A stretch of 64,000 bases of DNA, taken from Hyphomicrobiaceae bacterium (lineage in GTDB: Bacteria > Pseudomonadota > Alphaproteobacteria > Rhizobiales > Hyphomicrobiaceae). Below are positions 55,327 through 63,909 of the stretch, one piece after another (the stretch's first letter is position 1; each line of letters begins with the position of its first letter). The translations under genes were made by a program, and so were the position numbers. The stretch is taken from positions 139,313 through 203,312 of the forward strand of contig JACKJI010000004.1 in the NCBI GenBank assembly GCA_020638035.1. The letters run 5' to 3'. The notes below the pieces were generated by a model. The model made no database searches. It was not told where the DNA came from and was given only the letters and a program-made list of their open reading frames with translations.

Positions 55327-56657
55327 CGGCCGTGCAATATCTCAATCGTCATGATCTGGTTGATCACCGTCGGCCGCTGCAACGTGTGCCGGTCGCCATG
55401 ATTGGCGCTCGAGTGCTCGAGTGCATGACGGAGAGCGATCGCGACTTGCTGTTCCCGGGAGAGGTCATTCGAGGCTGCGTGGCCGATCGCGTACACTTCG
55501 GAAGCAAACTCGGCATCGTTATCGAATACGTGTTTGTTCTCGAAGGGGAACGCAGCATACGTGCGTTCGGCCAGTTGCCTTGGGGCGATCCAAAGGCGAC
55601 CTTCGACAAGGCAATGGCAAAGCTTGAGGCAGGGCTTTCGGGCCGGGTTGGCACAGGGCCGCGCATCGCCCTTGTCGGCAGGCTTGGCCTCATTCTTCGA
55701 GCGCCAGGTTTCGACGAGCGCATCGACGACCTTGCTGCGCTGACGGCCTATGGAATGCTTACTGAAGCTCTTGTCCCCGAAATAGAACGGTTCTGGGGTG
55801 GTGATCGGGTAGCTATCGAGCTGTTGTCTCATCGTCTCGGAAAGCGCGCAGTGCTGAGGATAAGCGGTGCGCAAGATGCGGGAGAAACGACTCGTGCGAT
55901 CCTGAAGCTTTACAAGCGGGGTACGCCAGTCGCTGCAACGGCGGCTTCCACCCAGCGAAAGCTCGCCGAAAGACTGAGCAATGATGTGGCGGTCGTCCGT
56001 GTTCCCACCATACTCGGCGAGTTAACCGAGAGGTCCGCCGTTCTGATGGCGGATGCTCCAGGAGCCTCGCTCCGCTCATTGATCGGGGTGCAACGCGAAA
56101 GGGGCATGCAGAGTGCCGGTCACTGCATCGCGGCGCTCCACTCGTCCAGGCTCGGCGACATTGATCCTTATACACCGTCGCACGAGTGGGACCTGTTATC
56201 CAATTGGATCACATTCATTGCTGAAATTTCGCAGCGCCAAAGCGCGATTTTTTCTCGGGCTTTGGCGCGGGTTCGAGCGGACCTGTGCGAGGTCGGCGGA
56301 TCAATGATGGTGCCAATTCACCGTGATTTTCATGAGCATCAGGTCATTTGCAATGGTGCCTCGGCAACCCTGATTGATTTCGATACAATCCGGTTGGGAG
56401 ATCCGGCGCAGGATATCGGTAATTTTCTGGCTCATCTCCATTTTGCCGATCTGCAGGCGGACGCGCTCCGGGTGGAATGTGCGGACGCATTGCTCGACGG
56501 CTACCGGCTAGGTGTGCGCGCGGGGCTCAACGTATCGCAGCGCAATATCGATACACACCGGCGAGCGACGTTGTTGCGCCTGGCGCTCATGAACTGGTTT
56601 TCGGAACGGTATCGGCATCTCGTCGAGCCGCTCCTCGACGAGGTCAACGCACCATGA
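55323..56657 (+). CDS. APH-fold phosphotransferase
   Basis: A 444-residue protein, GTG start overlapping the ABC gene stop. Residues 180-440 form an APH-type kinase: N-lobe lysine region AILKLYKRG, catalytic loop HRDFHEHQ (H333-Q340) and metal site LIDFDTIRLGDPAQDIGNF (D352). The usual Asn of the loop is Gln here too. The first 175 residues have no counterpart I recognise. A small-molecule or sugar kinase is likely; the substrate is unknown. It ends with ATGA overlapping the histidine kinase gene. Confidence 0.8.
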   Translation: MTAVQYLNRHDLVDHRRPLQRVPVAMIGARVLECMTESDRDLLFPGEVIRGCVADRVHFGSKLGIVIEYVFVLEGERSIRAFGQLPWGDPKATFDKAMAKLEAGLSGRVGTGPRIALVGRLGLILRAPGFDERIDDLAALTAYGMLTEALVPEIERFWGGDRVAIELLSHRLGKRAVLRISGAQDAGETTRAILKLYKRGTPVAATAASTQRKLAERLSNDVAVVRVPTILGELTERSAVLMADAPGASLRSLIGVQRERGMQSAGHCIAALHSSRLGDIDPYTPSHEWDLLSNWITFIAEISQRQSAIFSRALARVRADLCEVGGSMMVPIHRDFHEHQVICNGASATLIDFDTIRLGDPAQDIGNFLAHLHFADLQADALRVECADALLDGYRLGVRAGLNVSQRNIDTHRRATLLRLALMNWFSERYRHLVEPLLDEVNAP

Positions 56658-58147
56658 CGGTTCAAGAACTGGGTCCACCTTTCGCGTCTGGCGACCCTCC
56701 GAAGGCCGCAACTGAATCCGCGTCGTCGCCGACGAAGTACGCTTCCCGCTGGCGCCAAATAAGGCGACGTATCCAACGGATTTGGGTCCGACTGAGCCTC
56801 GCGCAACAATTCGGGATTACGGGAGCGGCTGTCGTTCTCCTTGGAATGTCGGCGATCGGGAATTGGGTTGCCGAGGAGATCGAGGAAGGCGTCATAAGTA
56901 ACTCGGCAGTTGCGGCCACGCTTTACATGGATGCCTTCATTGGACCGCTGGTCCAGGAACTCGGCCGAAGCAACGCGCTTACCCCGGAACATATTCAACG
57001 GCTCGACCAGATCATGGATCACTCCGAGCTCAAGGAAAATGTTGTTTCCATCAAAGTCTGGAAGAAGGGCGCACAGATCGCCTACAGCAATTTCAGCGAT
57101 ATTATCGGAAAAAGTTTCACGCCCACCGAGCATCTCAAGATGGCCTGGAACGGCGCCGTCTCGGCAGAGCTCGATGGGCATTCTCACCCTGATGATGTCA
57201 ATGAGCGAACGCTCAAGATGCCGCTGCTGGAGATCTATGCTCCGATCCGTGAGACAGGCGGAAGCCGTATCATTGCGGTCTCTGAGTTCTATGTTCGTGC
57301 CGATACGTTAATCGCTGCCCTTGCAAAGGCTCGGACAAAAAGCTGGGGCGTTGTGGGCCTGACAGCACTGCTCATGGTGGTGGCGCTCTACGGTACCGTG
57401 CGAAAGGGCAGCAACACGATCGAGGCCCAACAGAACGATCTCCTGCAAAAAGCCACACAGAACGCTGAGCTGCGCAACAAGATCGAAAAGGCCTATTGGC
57501 GTGCGGACCGTCTCAATGAACAATTTCTGAGGCGCCTGGGTGCGGATCTGCACGACGGTCCCGCGCAGCTCATCGGCTTTGCGCTCATGAGCATAGATGA
57601 TCTGCCGATCGACCAGAAAGCACTCGATGCCGAACCTTCCGATACGCAGGAGGCGATACGTAGCGCCTTGGAGGCTGCCATTCGGGACATCCGCAACCTT
57701 TCCCGCGGGCTGATGTTGCCGGAGCTGGAGACAATGTCGCTTAACGAGGCCGCGGCACTCATCATCAAGATGCACGAGGAACGTACGGGGACAAAGGTTT
57801 CGACCGATATTACCGAACGCATCATTCATGCGGAAAACGAAGTCAAAGTCTGCACCTACAGATTTATCCAGGAGGCGCTCAACAATGCATTCAAACATGC
57901 TGGCGGAAAAGGCCAGCGGGTCTCGATAAGCTGTAACAACAGTAAGCTGGTCGTATCTGTGAGCGATGAAGGTCCAGGAGTGAATTCGAGAATCAACGAG
58001 GAGAGGGTGGCGTGTTCGCAATTGGGGCTCACCGGCATTCGCGATCGCGTGGAAACGTTGAATGGAATTTTTGAAATGGGGCAGGCGCGTGGATCCGGCA
58101 CTATCATAACGATCACGCTGAGCTGCTCGGGTAGAGGCAAGAGGTGA
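56654..58147 (+). CDS. Membrane sensor histidine kinase (NarX/UhpB type)
   Basis: A 497-residue sensor kinase. Membrane helices at about 53-72 and 231-248 enclose a periplasmic sensing region of about 160 residues with no recognised domain. The dimerisation box is HisKA_3 with the phosphorylated His in LGADLHDGPAQL (H300); the ATPase part has QEALNNAFKHAGG, SDEGPGVNS and GLTGIRDRVETLNG. ATG 56654 overlaps the kinase gene stop; earlier starts lie inside that gene. It phosphorylates the response regulator encoded 1 bp downstream. Confidence 0.92.
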   Translation: MTVQELGPPFASGDPPKAATESASSPTKYASRWRQIRRRIQRIWVRLSLAQQFGITGAAVVLLGMSAIGNWVAEEIEEGVISNSAVAATLYMDAFIGPLVQELGRSNALTPEHIQRLDQIMDHSELKENVVSIKVWKKGAQIAYSNFSDIIGKSFTPTEHLKMAWNGAVSAELDGHSHPDDVNERTLKMPLLEIYAPIRETGGSRIIAVSEFYVRADTLIAALAKARTKSWGVVGLTALLMVVALYGTVRKGSNTIEAQQNDLLQKATQNAELRNKIEKAYWRADRLNEQFLRRLGADLHDGPAQLIGFALMSIDDLPIDQKALDAEPSDTQEAIRSALEAAIRDIRNLSRGLMLPELETMSLNEAAALIIKMHEERTGTKVSTDITERIIHAENEVKVCTYRFIQEALNNAFKHAGGKGQRVSISCNNSKLVVSVSDEGPGVNSRINEERVACSQLGLTGIRDRVETLNGIFEMGQARGSGTIITITLSCSGRGKR

Positions 58148-58148
58148 A

Positions 58149-58802
58149 ATGATTGAAAAATTCCGGATAGTCATTGTTGATGACCACCCGATCGTGAGGT
58201 CTGGCGTCGTGCGCGCGCTCGAGAAGCAGCCTCAATTCGTGATCGTGGGTGAAGGAGAGTCGGCGGACGATGCGATCCGCATCACACAAGAAGAACTGCC
58301 CGATATTATCCTTCTCGATATCAGCATGCCTGGCGGCGGCATTGCTGCTGCGAAGGTCATTTCTCAGGCATGTCCGGCTGTAAAGATTGTCTTCCTCACT
58401 GTTTCGGAGGATGAGGCGACGATTTCCGCTGCAATCGAAGCGGGGGCACGAGGTTATATCCTCAAGGGCGTACGCGGCAGTGAGTTCGTCAAGACCCTGA
58501 CGAGCATTGCAGAGGATGACGCCGTCGTCCTGCCAGGGTTGGCCGCTCGCATCTTGTCGAGCATGCAGTCGAAGGCTGCGATCAAGAATCGAAATGCCGG
58601 CCTTATGGCACAGCTCTCAGCGCGCGAAACAGAAATCCTGCAGCATCTCGCGCAAGGAATGAAGAACCGCGAAATCGGTGAGTCGCTCGGCCTGACCGAG
58701 CGCACAGTCAAGCACTACATGCACAACATTCTGCAGAAGCTGCACGTGAAGAACCGTGTTGAAGCTGCCTTGTTGGCCGAGCGCGAGTTCGCAAAGGAGT
58801 AG
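58149..58802 (+). CDS. NarL/LuxR-family response regulator
   Basis: A 217-residue two-domain regulator. The receiver has VIVDDHPIVRSGV, the phospho-acceptor D57 in DIILLDISMPGGG and the conserved Lys in YILKG. The DNA-binding domain (about 150-205) reads LSARETEILQHLAQGMKNREIGESLGLTERTVKHYMHNILQKLHVKNR, a LuxR helix-turn-helix (landmarks LSARETEIL, LTERTVKHYM). It is the partner of the upstream kinase and probably controls this operon, which is inferred from position. Confidence 0.94.
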   Translation: MIEKFRIVIVDDHPIVRSGVVRALEKQPQFVIVGEGESADDAIRITQEELPDIILLDISMPGGGIAAAKVISQACPAVKIVFLTVSEDEATISAAIEAGARGYILKGVRGSEFVKTLTSIAEDDAVVLPGLAARILSSMQSKAAIKNRNAGLMAQLSARETEILQHLAQGMKNREIGESLGLTERTVKHYMHNILQKLHVKNRVEAALLAEREFAKE

Positions 58803-58858
58803 CCGCAGGCTTGGAACGCAGCGGCGCTCATCCATCGCAATAGCCGGAGGCATCGGTC

Positions 58859-60286
58859 ATGTCGGCAAGTCATTACCTGATGGTCGCAATCGTGCTCGCC
58901 GGAGCTGGAACGTTCTCTGCAGGCAACTGGCTTGTGGGTGCGCAGTCGAGCGAAGCCGCATACGTGTTCGAGACGGCGCCTGTCACAGAGGGTGAGATAC
59001 GCCGTGTCGTCGCGACGACCGGAACGGTGCGCCCGCGCGTGACGGTTCAAGTTGGCTCCGAGCTGTCCGGCCGGATCAAGACCATTGTCGCGGACTTCAA
59101 TACGAAGGTTGAAGCGGGCGATCTTCTGGCGGTTATTGACCCCAAGACGTTCGAGTCGAAGGCGCGCCAGACCAAGGCCGACGTGCTTTCCGCGGAGGCG
59201 CATGTCGCGAGTTCGGAAGCAGCGTTGCGAAAGGCGGAGTCCGTTCTGGAGAACGCGGAAAAGACATTGGCCCGCCAACAGCTGCTCGACAAGAAGGGGC
59301 TCTCGCCGACAACTTCCGTCGAGACGGCAGAGCGCGATGTCAACGTGGCACGCGCAGAAGTCGATGTCGCGGCTGCCAACATCAAGGACGCGAAAGCACT
59401 GCTGGCACAAAAAGTAGCGCAGCAGGAGCAGGCGGCAATCGATCTTGAGCGGACACAGATTCGGGCGCCGATCGGCGGTATAGTGCTGCATCGTGCCGTG
59501 GATGTCGGACAGACGGTTGCAGCAAGCTTTCAGGCGCCTGAGCTGTTCCGGTTGGCCGGTGACCTTTCCTCGATACACATCGAGGCGCAGGTGTCGGAAT
59601 CCGACATCGGTGCGATCAAGCCTGGCCAAACCGTGACATTCGATGTCGATGCCTACCAGAAACGCAAGTTCGAAGGCCGCATCGAACAGATTCGCATGTC
59701 ACCTGCTGCCACCGACAGCGTCGTCACGTACACGGTTATCGTTAACGCAGAGAATGGGGACCTCTCACTCTATCCCGGGATGACCGCCAACGTGCTGATC
59801 GAGACGGGGCGTCGCGACAATGTCGTACGGGTGCCGGCCGAGGCGATCCACTACAAGCCGCCCAAGGAGTTCAGGTCCACTGCGAAGGATGCGCCGGATA
59901 TCGAAGCCACCGTGAGCCTCTGGACCAAGCGGCTCGACCTCGACGCTGCACAGGTTGCGAGTTTGACCGAGCGGATACGGGCTCAGGCGACCGGCGCGAC
60001 CGGAGAGCCGCGCAAGGATCGCCAGTCGAAGGTGAAATCTGATTCGGTGGACACGCTCCTAGAGGGTCTGTTGACACCAAATCAGATGGCTCGTCTCGCC
60101 TCCCTACGACAGAAGCGATTGGAGACGGAGAAGGCTTCAGTCTGGGTTCTCGACAAGGCAGGCGTGCCGGAGAAACGCTCGATTCGCATCGGATTGGCAG
60201 ATCTCAGCTACGTCGAACTCGCGAGCAAAAACCTAAAACCCGGTGACAATCTCATTGTGCGCAGCCGGAAAGAGAGGACGCCATGA
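58859..60286 (+). CDS. MacA-like periplasmic adaptor with helical insertion
   Basis: A 475-residue HlyD/MacA-type membrane fusion protein. An N-terminal helix (LMVAIVLAGAGTFSAGNWLV) is followed by the barrel-sandwich domain (GTVRPRVTVQVGSELSGRIKTI), a coiled-coil hairpin (about 105-190), APIGGIVLHRAVDVGQTV and beta domains ending in LSLYPGMTANV and ASKNLKPGDNLIV. Between the beta barrel and the last domain, residues about 345-425 are a helical insertion with two LDAAQ/LTPNQ-type segments resembling Spy/CpxP repeats. It follows the response regulator by 56 bp. It couples the ATPase-permease pair encoded next to an outer-membrane channel not found in this window. Confidence 0.88.
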   Translation: MSASHYLMVAIVLAGAGTFSAGNWLVGAQSSEAAYVFETAPVTEGEIRRVVATTGTVRPRVTVQVGSELSGRIKTIVADFNTKVEAGDLLAVIDPKTFESKARQTKADVLSAEAHVASSEAALRKAESVLENAEKTLARQQLLDKKGLSPTTSVETAERDVNVARAEVDVAAANIKDAKALLAQKVAQQEQAAIDLERTQIRAPIGGIVLHRAVDVGQTVAASFQAPELFRLAGDLSSIHIEAQVSESDIGAIKPGQTVTFDVDAYQKRKFEGRIEQIRMSPAATDSVVTYTVIVNAENGDLSLYPGMTANVLIETGRRDNVVRVPAEAIHYKPPKEFRSTAKDAPDIEATVSLWTKRLDLDAAQVASLTERIRAQATGATGEPRKDRQSKVKSDSVDTLLEGLLTPNQMARLASLRQKRLETEKASVWVLDKAGVPEKRSIRIGLADLSYVELASKNLKPGDNLIVRSRKERTP

Positions 60287-61020
60287 CGGCCGCGTCCTCT
60301 TCTCCCGCGCAAAAGGCAATCGTTGATGCGCGGGAGGTGAGAAAAGAGTACCGGCTTGGTGGACAGGTCGTGCGCGCCCTCGATGGAGTCACCTTGCGGA
60401 TCAATCCAGGTGAGTTCGTGGCCATTATGGGCCCGTCTGGATCTGGGAAATCAACGCTGATGAACCTTATCGGCGGTCTTGACGTGCCAAGCTCGGGAAG
60501 CATGTCGGTGATGGGCCACGATCTGGCGGCGTTGACGCAGAATCAGATGGCGCAGATGCGCAACCGTCATATCGGGTTCGTGTTCCAGCAGTTCAACTTG
60601 TTACCGCGCACTCCTGCACTTCGGCAGGTCATGCTGCCAGCGTCTTATGCCGGCACCGCCCGCAGCGTGGCCGCAGAACGTGCACGACATTGCCTCGAAG
60701 CGGTCGATCTCGCGCACCGGATCGACCACTGTCCGTCCGAGCTTTCCGGTGGGCAGCAACAACGGGTCGCGATTGCTCGCGCGCTGGTCAATGATCCTGA
60801 AATACTCCTCGCAGACGAACCGACGGGAGCTCTCGATAGCAGTACGTCGCGTGAGATCATGAGGCTCTTTGCAGAGCTGAACTCTCGCGGCAAGTGCGTG
60901 ATCGTGGTAACGCACGATCGAGAGACCGCGTCCTATGCGGAGCGCGTGGTCACGTTCCGCGACGGACGCATCGTGCCGAACGAGCAAACCGGAGACGGTA
61001 CGCAGGAGGCCGCGGCATGA
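60283..61020 (+). CDS. MacB/LolD-like ABC ATPase
   Basis: A 245-residue ATPase. Walker A GPSGSGKST is at residues 50-58, then the Q-loop QQFNLLPR, signature LSGGQQQRVAIARAL and Walker B ILLADEPTGALDS. It has no fused permease; the permease is the next gene. ATG 60283 overlaps the adaptor stop and its own stop overlaps the permease ATG. Confidence 0.94.
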   Translation: MTAASSSPAQKAIVDAREVRKEYRLGGQVVRALDGVTLRINPGEFVAIMGPSGSGKSTLMNLIGGLDVPSSGSMSVMGHDLAALTQNQMAQMRNRHIGFVFQQFNLLPRTPALRQVMLPASYAGTARSVAAERARHCLEAVDLAHRIDHCPSELSGGQQQRVAIARALVNDPEILLADEPTGALDSSTSREIMRLFAELNSRGKCVIVVTHDRETASYAERVVTFRDGRIVPNEQTGDGTQEAAA

Positions 61021-62252
61021 CGATGTTCAGCGAGGCGGTGCGCTCTGCCGGCCTGGCGATCCGCGCCAATCTGACCCGCAGTCTGCTCACGGCGCTCGGC
61101 ATCATCATCGGTGTGGCGTCGGTGATCCTGATGGTAGCGGTCGGCGAGGGCGCGCGCGTCGACATCGAAAGCAAGATCGCCAGTCTTGGAACCAATCTGC
61201 TGCAACTGCGGCCGGGGTCGAGCCGGGTGCGCGGCCGGTCGGTGGGTGCCGACACTCGCATTCCGTTTTCGGAGCGTGATATCGCCGAAATCCGCACATC
61301 GTTGAGCGGTGTTGTCGCCGTCTCCGGTCACTTGCGGCGGAGCGCCACCGCTGTTCACCGAGATGCGAATTGGCTAACCAACATCGACGGTGTTCACCCG
61401 TCCTACCTGGAGGTCCGCGATTGGGAGCTGCTCGACGGGCGATTCTTCGGCGAGGAAGAATACAGGTCGGCCGGCCGCCTCGTGGTTCTCGGATCGACAG
61501 TTGTTGCGACGCTCTTCAAGGGGCAAAACGCTATCGGGCGACGGATTCGCATCGCTGACACACCATTTGACATCATTGGCGTGCTTCAGCCGAAGGGCGC
61601 CGATCCAACGGGCAAGGATCAGGACGACGTTATTCTGGTACCACTGTCGACTGTGCGAGCGCGCATGATGGGTCGCCACAAACTGGTGCCCGATCAGGTC
61701 GGCTATGTTTCGGTTAAACTCGAAGATGAACACGCGTTAGCGGAAGCGCGCGGAGAGTTGAAATCACTGCTGGAGCGGCTCCGCGGGAAGAGCGAGAAGG
61801 GCAGCGAGAAGTTCGAGATCCGCGATCTCGCCGAATACGTGAAGGCTAAGACGGCGACAGAAAACACGTTAGGTCTGCTTTTGGCCGCGACGGCAGCAAT
61901 TTCACTCGTCGTCGGCGGAATTGGCATAATGAACATCATGCTTGTTTCGGTGACGGAGCGCACACGCGAGATCGGCTTGCGAATGGCGATTGGTGCGCGA
62001 CGATTCGATATCTTGTTCCAGTTTCTTTGCGAAGCCGTCATTCTGTGCCTTCTTGGTGGAATTGTCGGAACATTATTGGGCGTCGGCTCTGCGACGAGCA
62101 TCGCGAAGTTCGCCAATTGGCCGGTTCTCGTAACGCCGTCTCTGATTCTTGTTGCGTTGGGGGCAGCCGCGTTGACCGGCATCGGCTTCGGCATGCTGCC
62201 AGCGCGACGCGCGGCAAGACTTAACCCTATCGATGCACTGAGGAGCGAGTGA
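61017..62252 (+). CDS. MacB/FtsX-like ABC permease
   Basis: A 411-residue permease with one N-terminal helix (LTALGIIIGVASVILMVAVGEGA), a large periplasmic MacB domain (about 50-280) and three C-terminal helices. SVTERTREIGLRMAIGARRFDILFQFLCEA is the FtsX/MacB signature, and the C terminus is RAARLNPIDALRSE. Together with the adaptor and ATPase it makes a complete MacAB-type unit without an outer-membrane protein. Such units export peptides, siderophores or macrolides, or take part in lipoprotein-like transport. The cargo is unknown. Confidence 0.94.
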   Translation: MTMFSEAVRSAGLAIRANLTRSLLTALGIIIGVASVILMVAVGEGARVDIESKIASLGTNLLQLRPGSSRVRGRSVGADTRIPFSERDIAEIRTSLSGVVAVSGHLRRSATAVHRDANWLTNIDGVHPSYLEVRDWELLDGRFFGEEEYRSAGRLVVLGSTVVATLFKGQNAIGRRIRIADTPFDIIGVLQPKGADPTGKDQDDVILVPLSTVRARMMGRHKLVPDQVGYVSVKLEDEHALAEARGELKSLLERLRGKSEKGSEKFEIRDLAEYVKAKTATENTLGLLLAATAAISLVVGGIGIMNIMLVSVTERTREIGLRMAIGARRFDILFQFLCEAVILCLLGGIVGTLLGVGSATSIAKFANWPVLVTPSLILVALGAAALTGIGFGMLPARRAARLNPIDALRSE

Positions 62253-63640
62253 TGTCGGCAGCGTCGTTGCCGCTCATTCCTGGGGCGAGCCTGCCAGCCT
62301 CCGGATTGCTTCGCGGAGATGGGGCAATGCCGGGATTTGCCGCAGCACTCGATATCGCTGCGATGTCTCGCATTCTCGATCGGTATTTGTTCGACGGTGC
62401 TGGCTCGTGCCGGAAACTCAGCCTGGTGCGATTTCGCCACCGCCCGTCGAAGCGCCTGATCGCGGTATATAATGTTGACGCAATGACTCGCACAGGCGAT
62501 CGAGCGCGGCTGGTCGTGACGGTGCGACTCCGCCCAGAACGGACCGCTCACAAGAGTTCGTCGAATGTCGAAGAGCGGACCGCCGATGGCTGGGCGTCCG
62601 TAGTGCGGGTTCCCGATCTCGGCATGACGCTCGAGGTTTTTCCGCGCGACGGGCGGCTGCCGCACCTGGCACGTTATGCGGATCTCCGTTCCGGAGCGCT
62701 TCTTTCGTTACTGCAGCGCGCTGATATCCCGACGGGCGGATCGAGGGCTTCGATTGAGCTAGATCCAATTCGTTACCGGCCCGGGTTGTCCGCCACGTTC
62801 GTGGTGGTCCAGAAACAGGAATCGGGTGAATTGCAGTCACCTGTCGGCTACTTGAAGGTGATGCCGTCCGACGAACTGCGGCACGAGACAGCAAAGATCG
62901 ACCGCGTCAACGCGGCACTCATCGCGTCGGGGGCTGTGGTGCGTCTGTCAAGACCGGCATCTGAAGATGATATTGGCGCGACTATTTACAAGCCAGCGCG
63001 AGGTGTGCCGTCGGAAGTCGCTTTACAGCGCGGTCTCTCTCCGGTTGAGGTTGCGCAGACAGCGGCGAAAGCGCTTGCGACCCTGCATCAGATCGGACCA
63101 TGCGGATTACCCGACGTGTTCAACTCGTATGTCGCGAGCAGAATCGAATGGGCGGCAAATAACATTATCTGGGCCTGTCCAGAACTGGCCGAAAAGGTGA
63201 CATTAGCGACCGCAGCCGCCACGCGAGTTATCGAAAGTCCGGTTCGCGTTCCGATTCATTGCGACATGAAGCCGGATCACATTTTCGTCGATGCCGATCG
63301 CTGTGTTGAACTCATCGATTCGGGTTCGGTTTGCCTTGGCAATCCGGTCATCGATCTTGCCGGCCTCATCGTTCGCGTTGAGCTTGCGGCACAGGCGGGG
63401 CGTATTGCATTCGTGTCAGCAGAGCGCTTCTGCAGCGAGTTGCGCGAAGCCTATTTCACGCGCGTACCTCGATCTTGGCGCGCCAGTGAGGGCCCGGCGC
63501 TCGCCTATACAAGTCTGCTTGTTTCTACCCATCTCATCCAGCGCCTGGCGCCAGATTGGTATCAGCTGGTGAACTTTTTCGTCGATCGAGCCGCGACCAA
63601 ATTCCGCAGCGGCTACTATGATAGCGCCGCATCGGCATAG
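62249..63640 (+). CDS. Degenerate APH-fold protein
   Basis: A 463-residue protein from GTG 62249 (or ATG 62252) overlapping the permease stop. The C-terminal half is APH-like: HCDMKPDH (H337-H344) at the catalytic loop and LIDSGS (D357) at the metal site. The catalytic Asp is present, but the usual Asn is His and the metal motif is altered. The N-terminal half contains a second segment like the APH N-lobe (VRFRHRPSKRLIAVYNVD, about 59-77) besides the regular one (PIRYRPGLSATFVVV, about 172-187), so an internal duplication is possible. It may be an inactive relative or a kinase with changed metal use. Confidence 0.72.
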   Translation: MMSAASLPLIPGASLPASGLLRGDGAMPGFAAALDIAAMSRILDRYLFDGAGSCRKLSLVRFRHRPSKRLIAVYNVDAMTRTGDRARLVVTVRLRPERTAHKSSSNVEERTADGWASVVRVPDLGMTLEVFPRDGRLPHLARYADLRSGALLSLLQRADIPTGGSRASIELDPIRYRPGLSATFVVVQKQESGELQSPVGYLKVMPSDELRHETAKIDRVNAALIASGAVVRLSRPASEDDIGATIYKPARGVPSEVALQRGLSPVEVAQTAAKALATLHQIGPCGLPDVFNSYVASRIEWAANNIIWACPELAEKVTLATAAATRVIESPVRVPIHCDMKPDHIFVDADRCVELIDSGSVCLGNPVIDLAGLIVRVELAAQAGRIAFVSAERFCSELREAYFTRVPRSWRASEGPALAYTSLLVSTHLIQRLAPDWYQLVNFFVDRAATKFRSGYYDSAASA

Positions 63641-63909
63641 TCGCCAATACCGCCCCTCGTTGGGATCTGTATCGACCCCGCTTCGGTCAATGGATATGGT
63701 CGCCAACAGTGCAGCGCCAAACCATAATGTCGCCCCTCCATCACCTAGCCTTCAAGGATGCCATGAACTAAAATACTCCGTGTTCCACGCAGTGTCGTGG
63801 AGCATGGCAAGGCGGGGTCACCTCACCGGATCAAGGGATCGACAACGTCTCGGAATTCATGCGGTGCCCGTGGTTGTCGTTGCCAGCCGGTTAACAAGGG
63901 GAGCTGACC
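63641..63909. promoter_or_regulatory. Non-coding gap inside the cluster
   Basis: About 270 bp before the next glycosyltransferase gene, the largest gap in the operon. A short hairpin (arms 63784-63789 and 63796-63801) is present without a T-run. AGGGGAG before 63910 is a ribosome-binding site. A second promoter may lie here. Confidence 0.4.
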
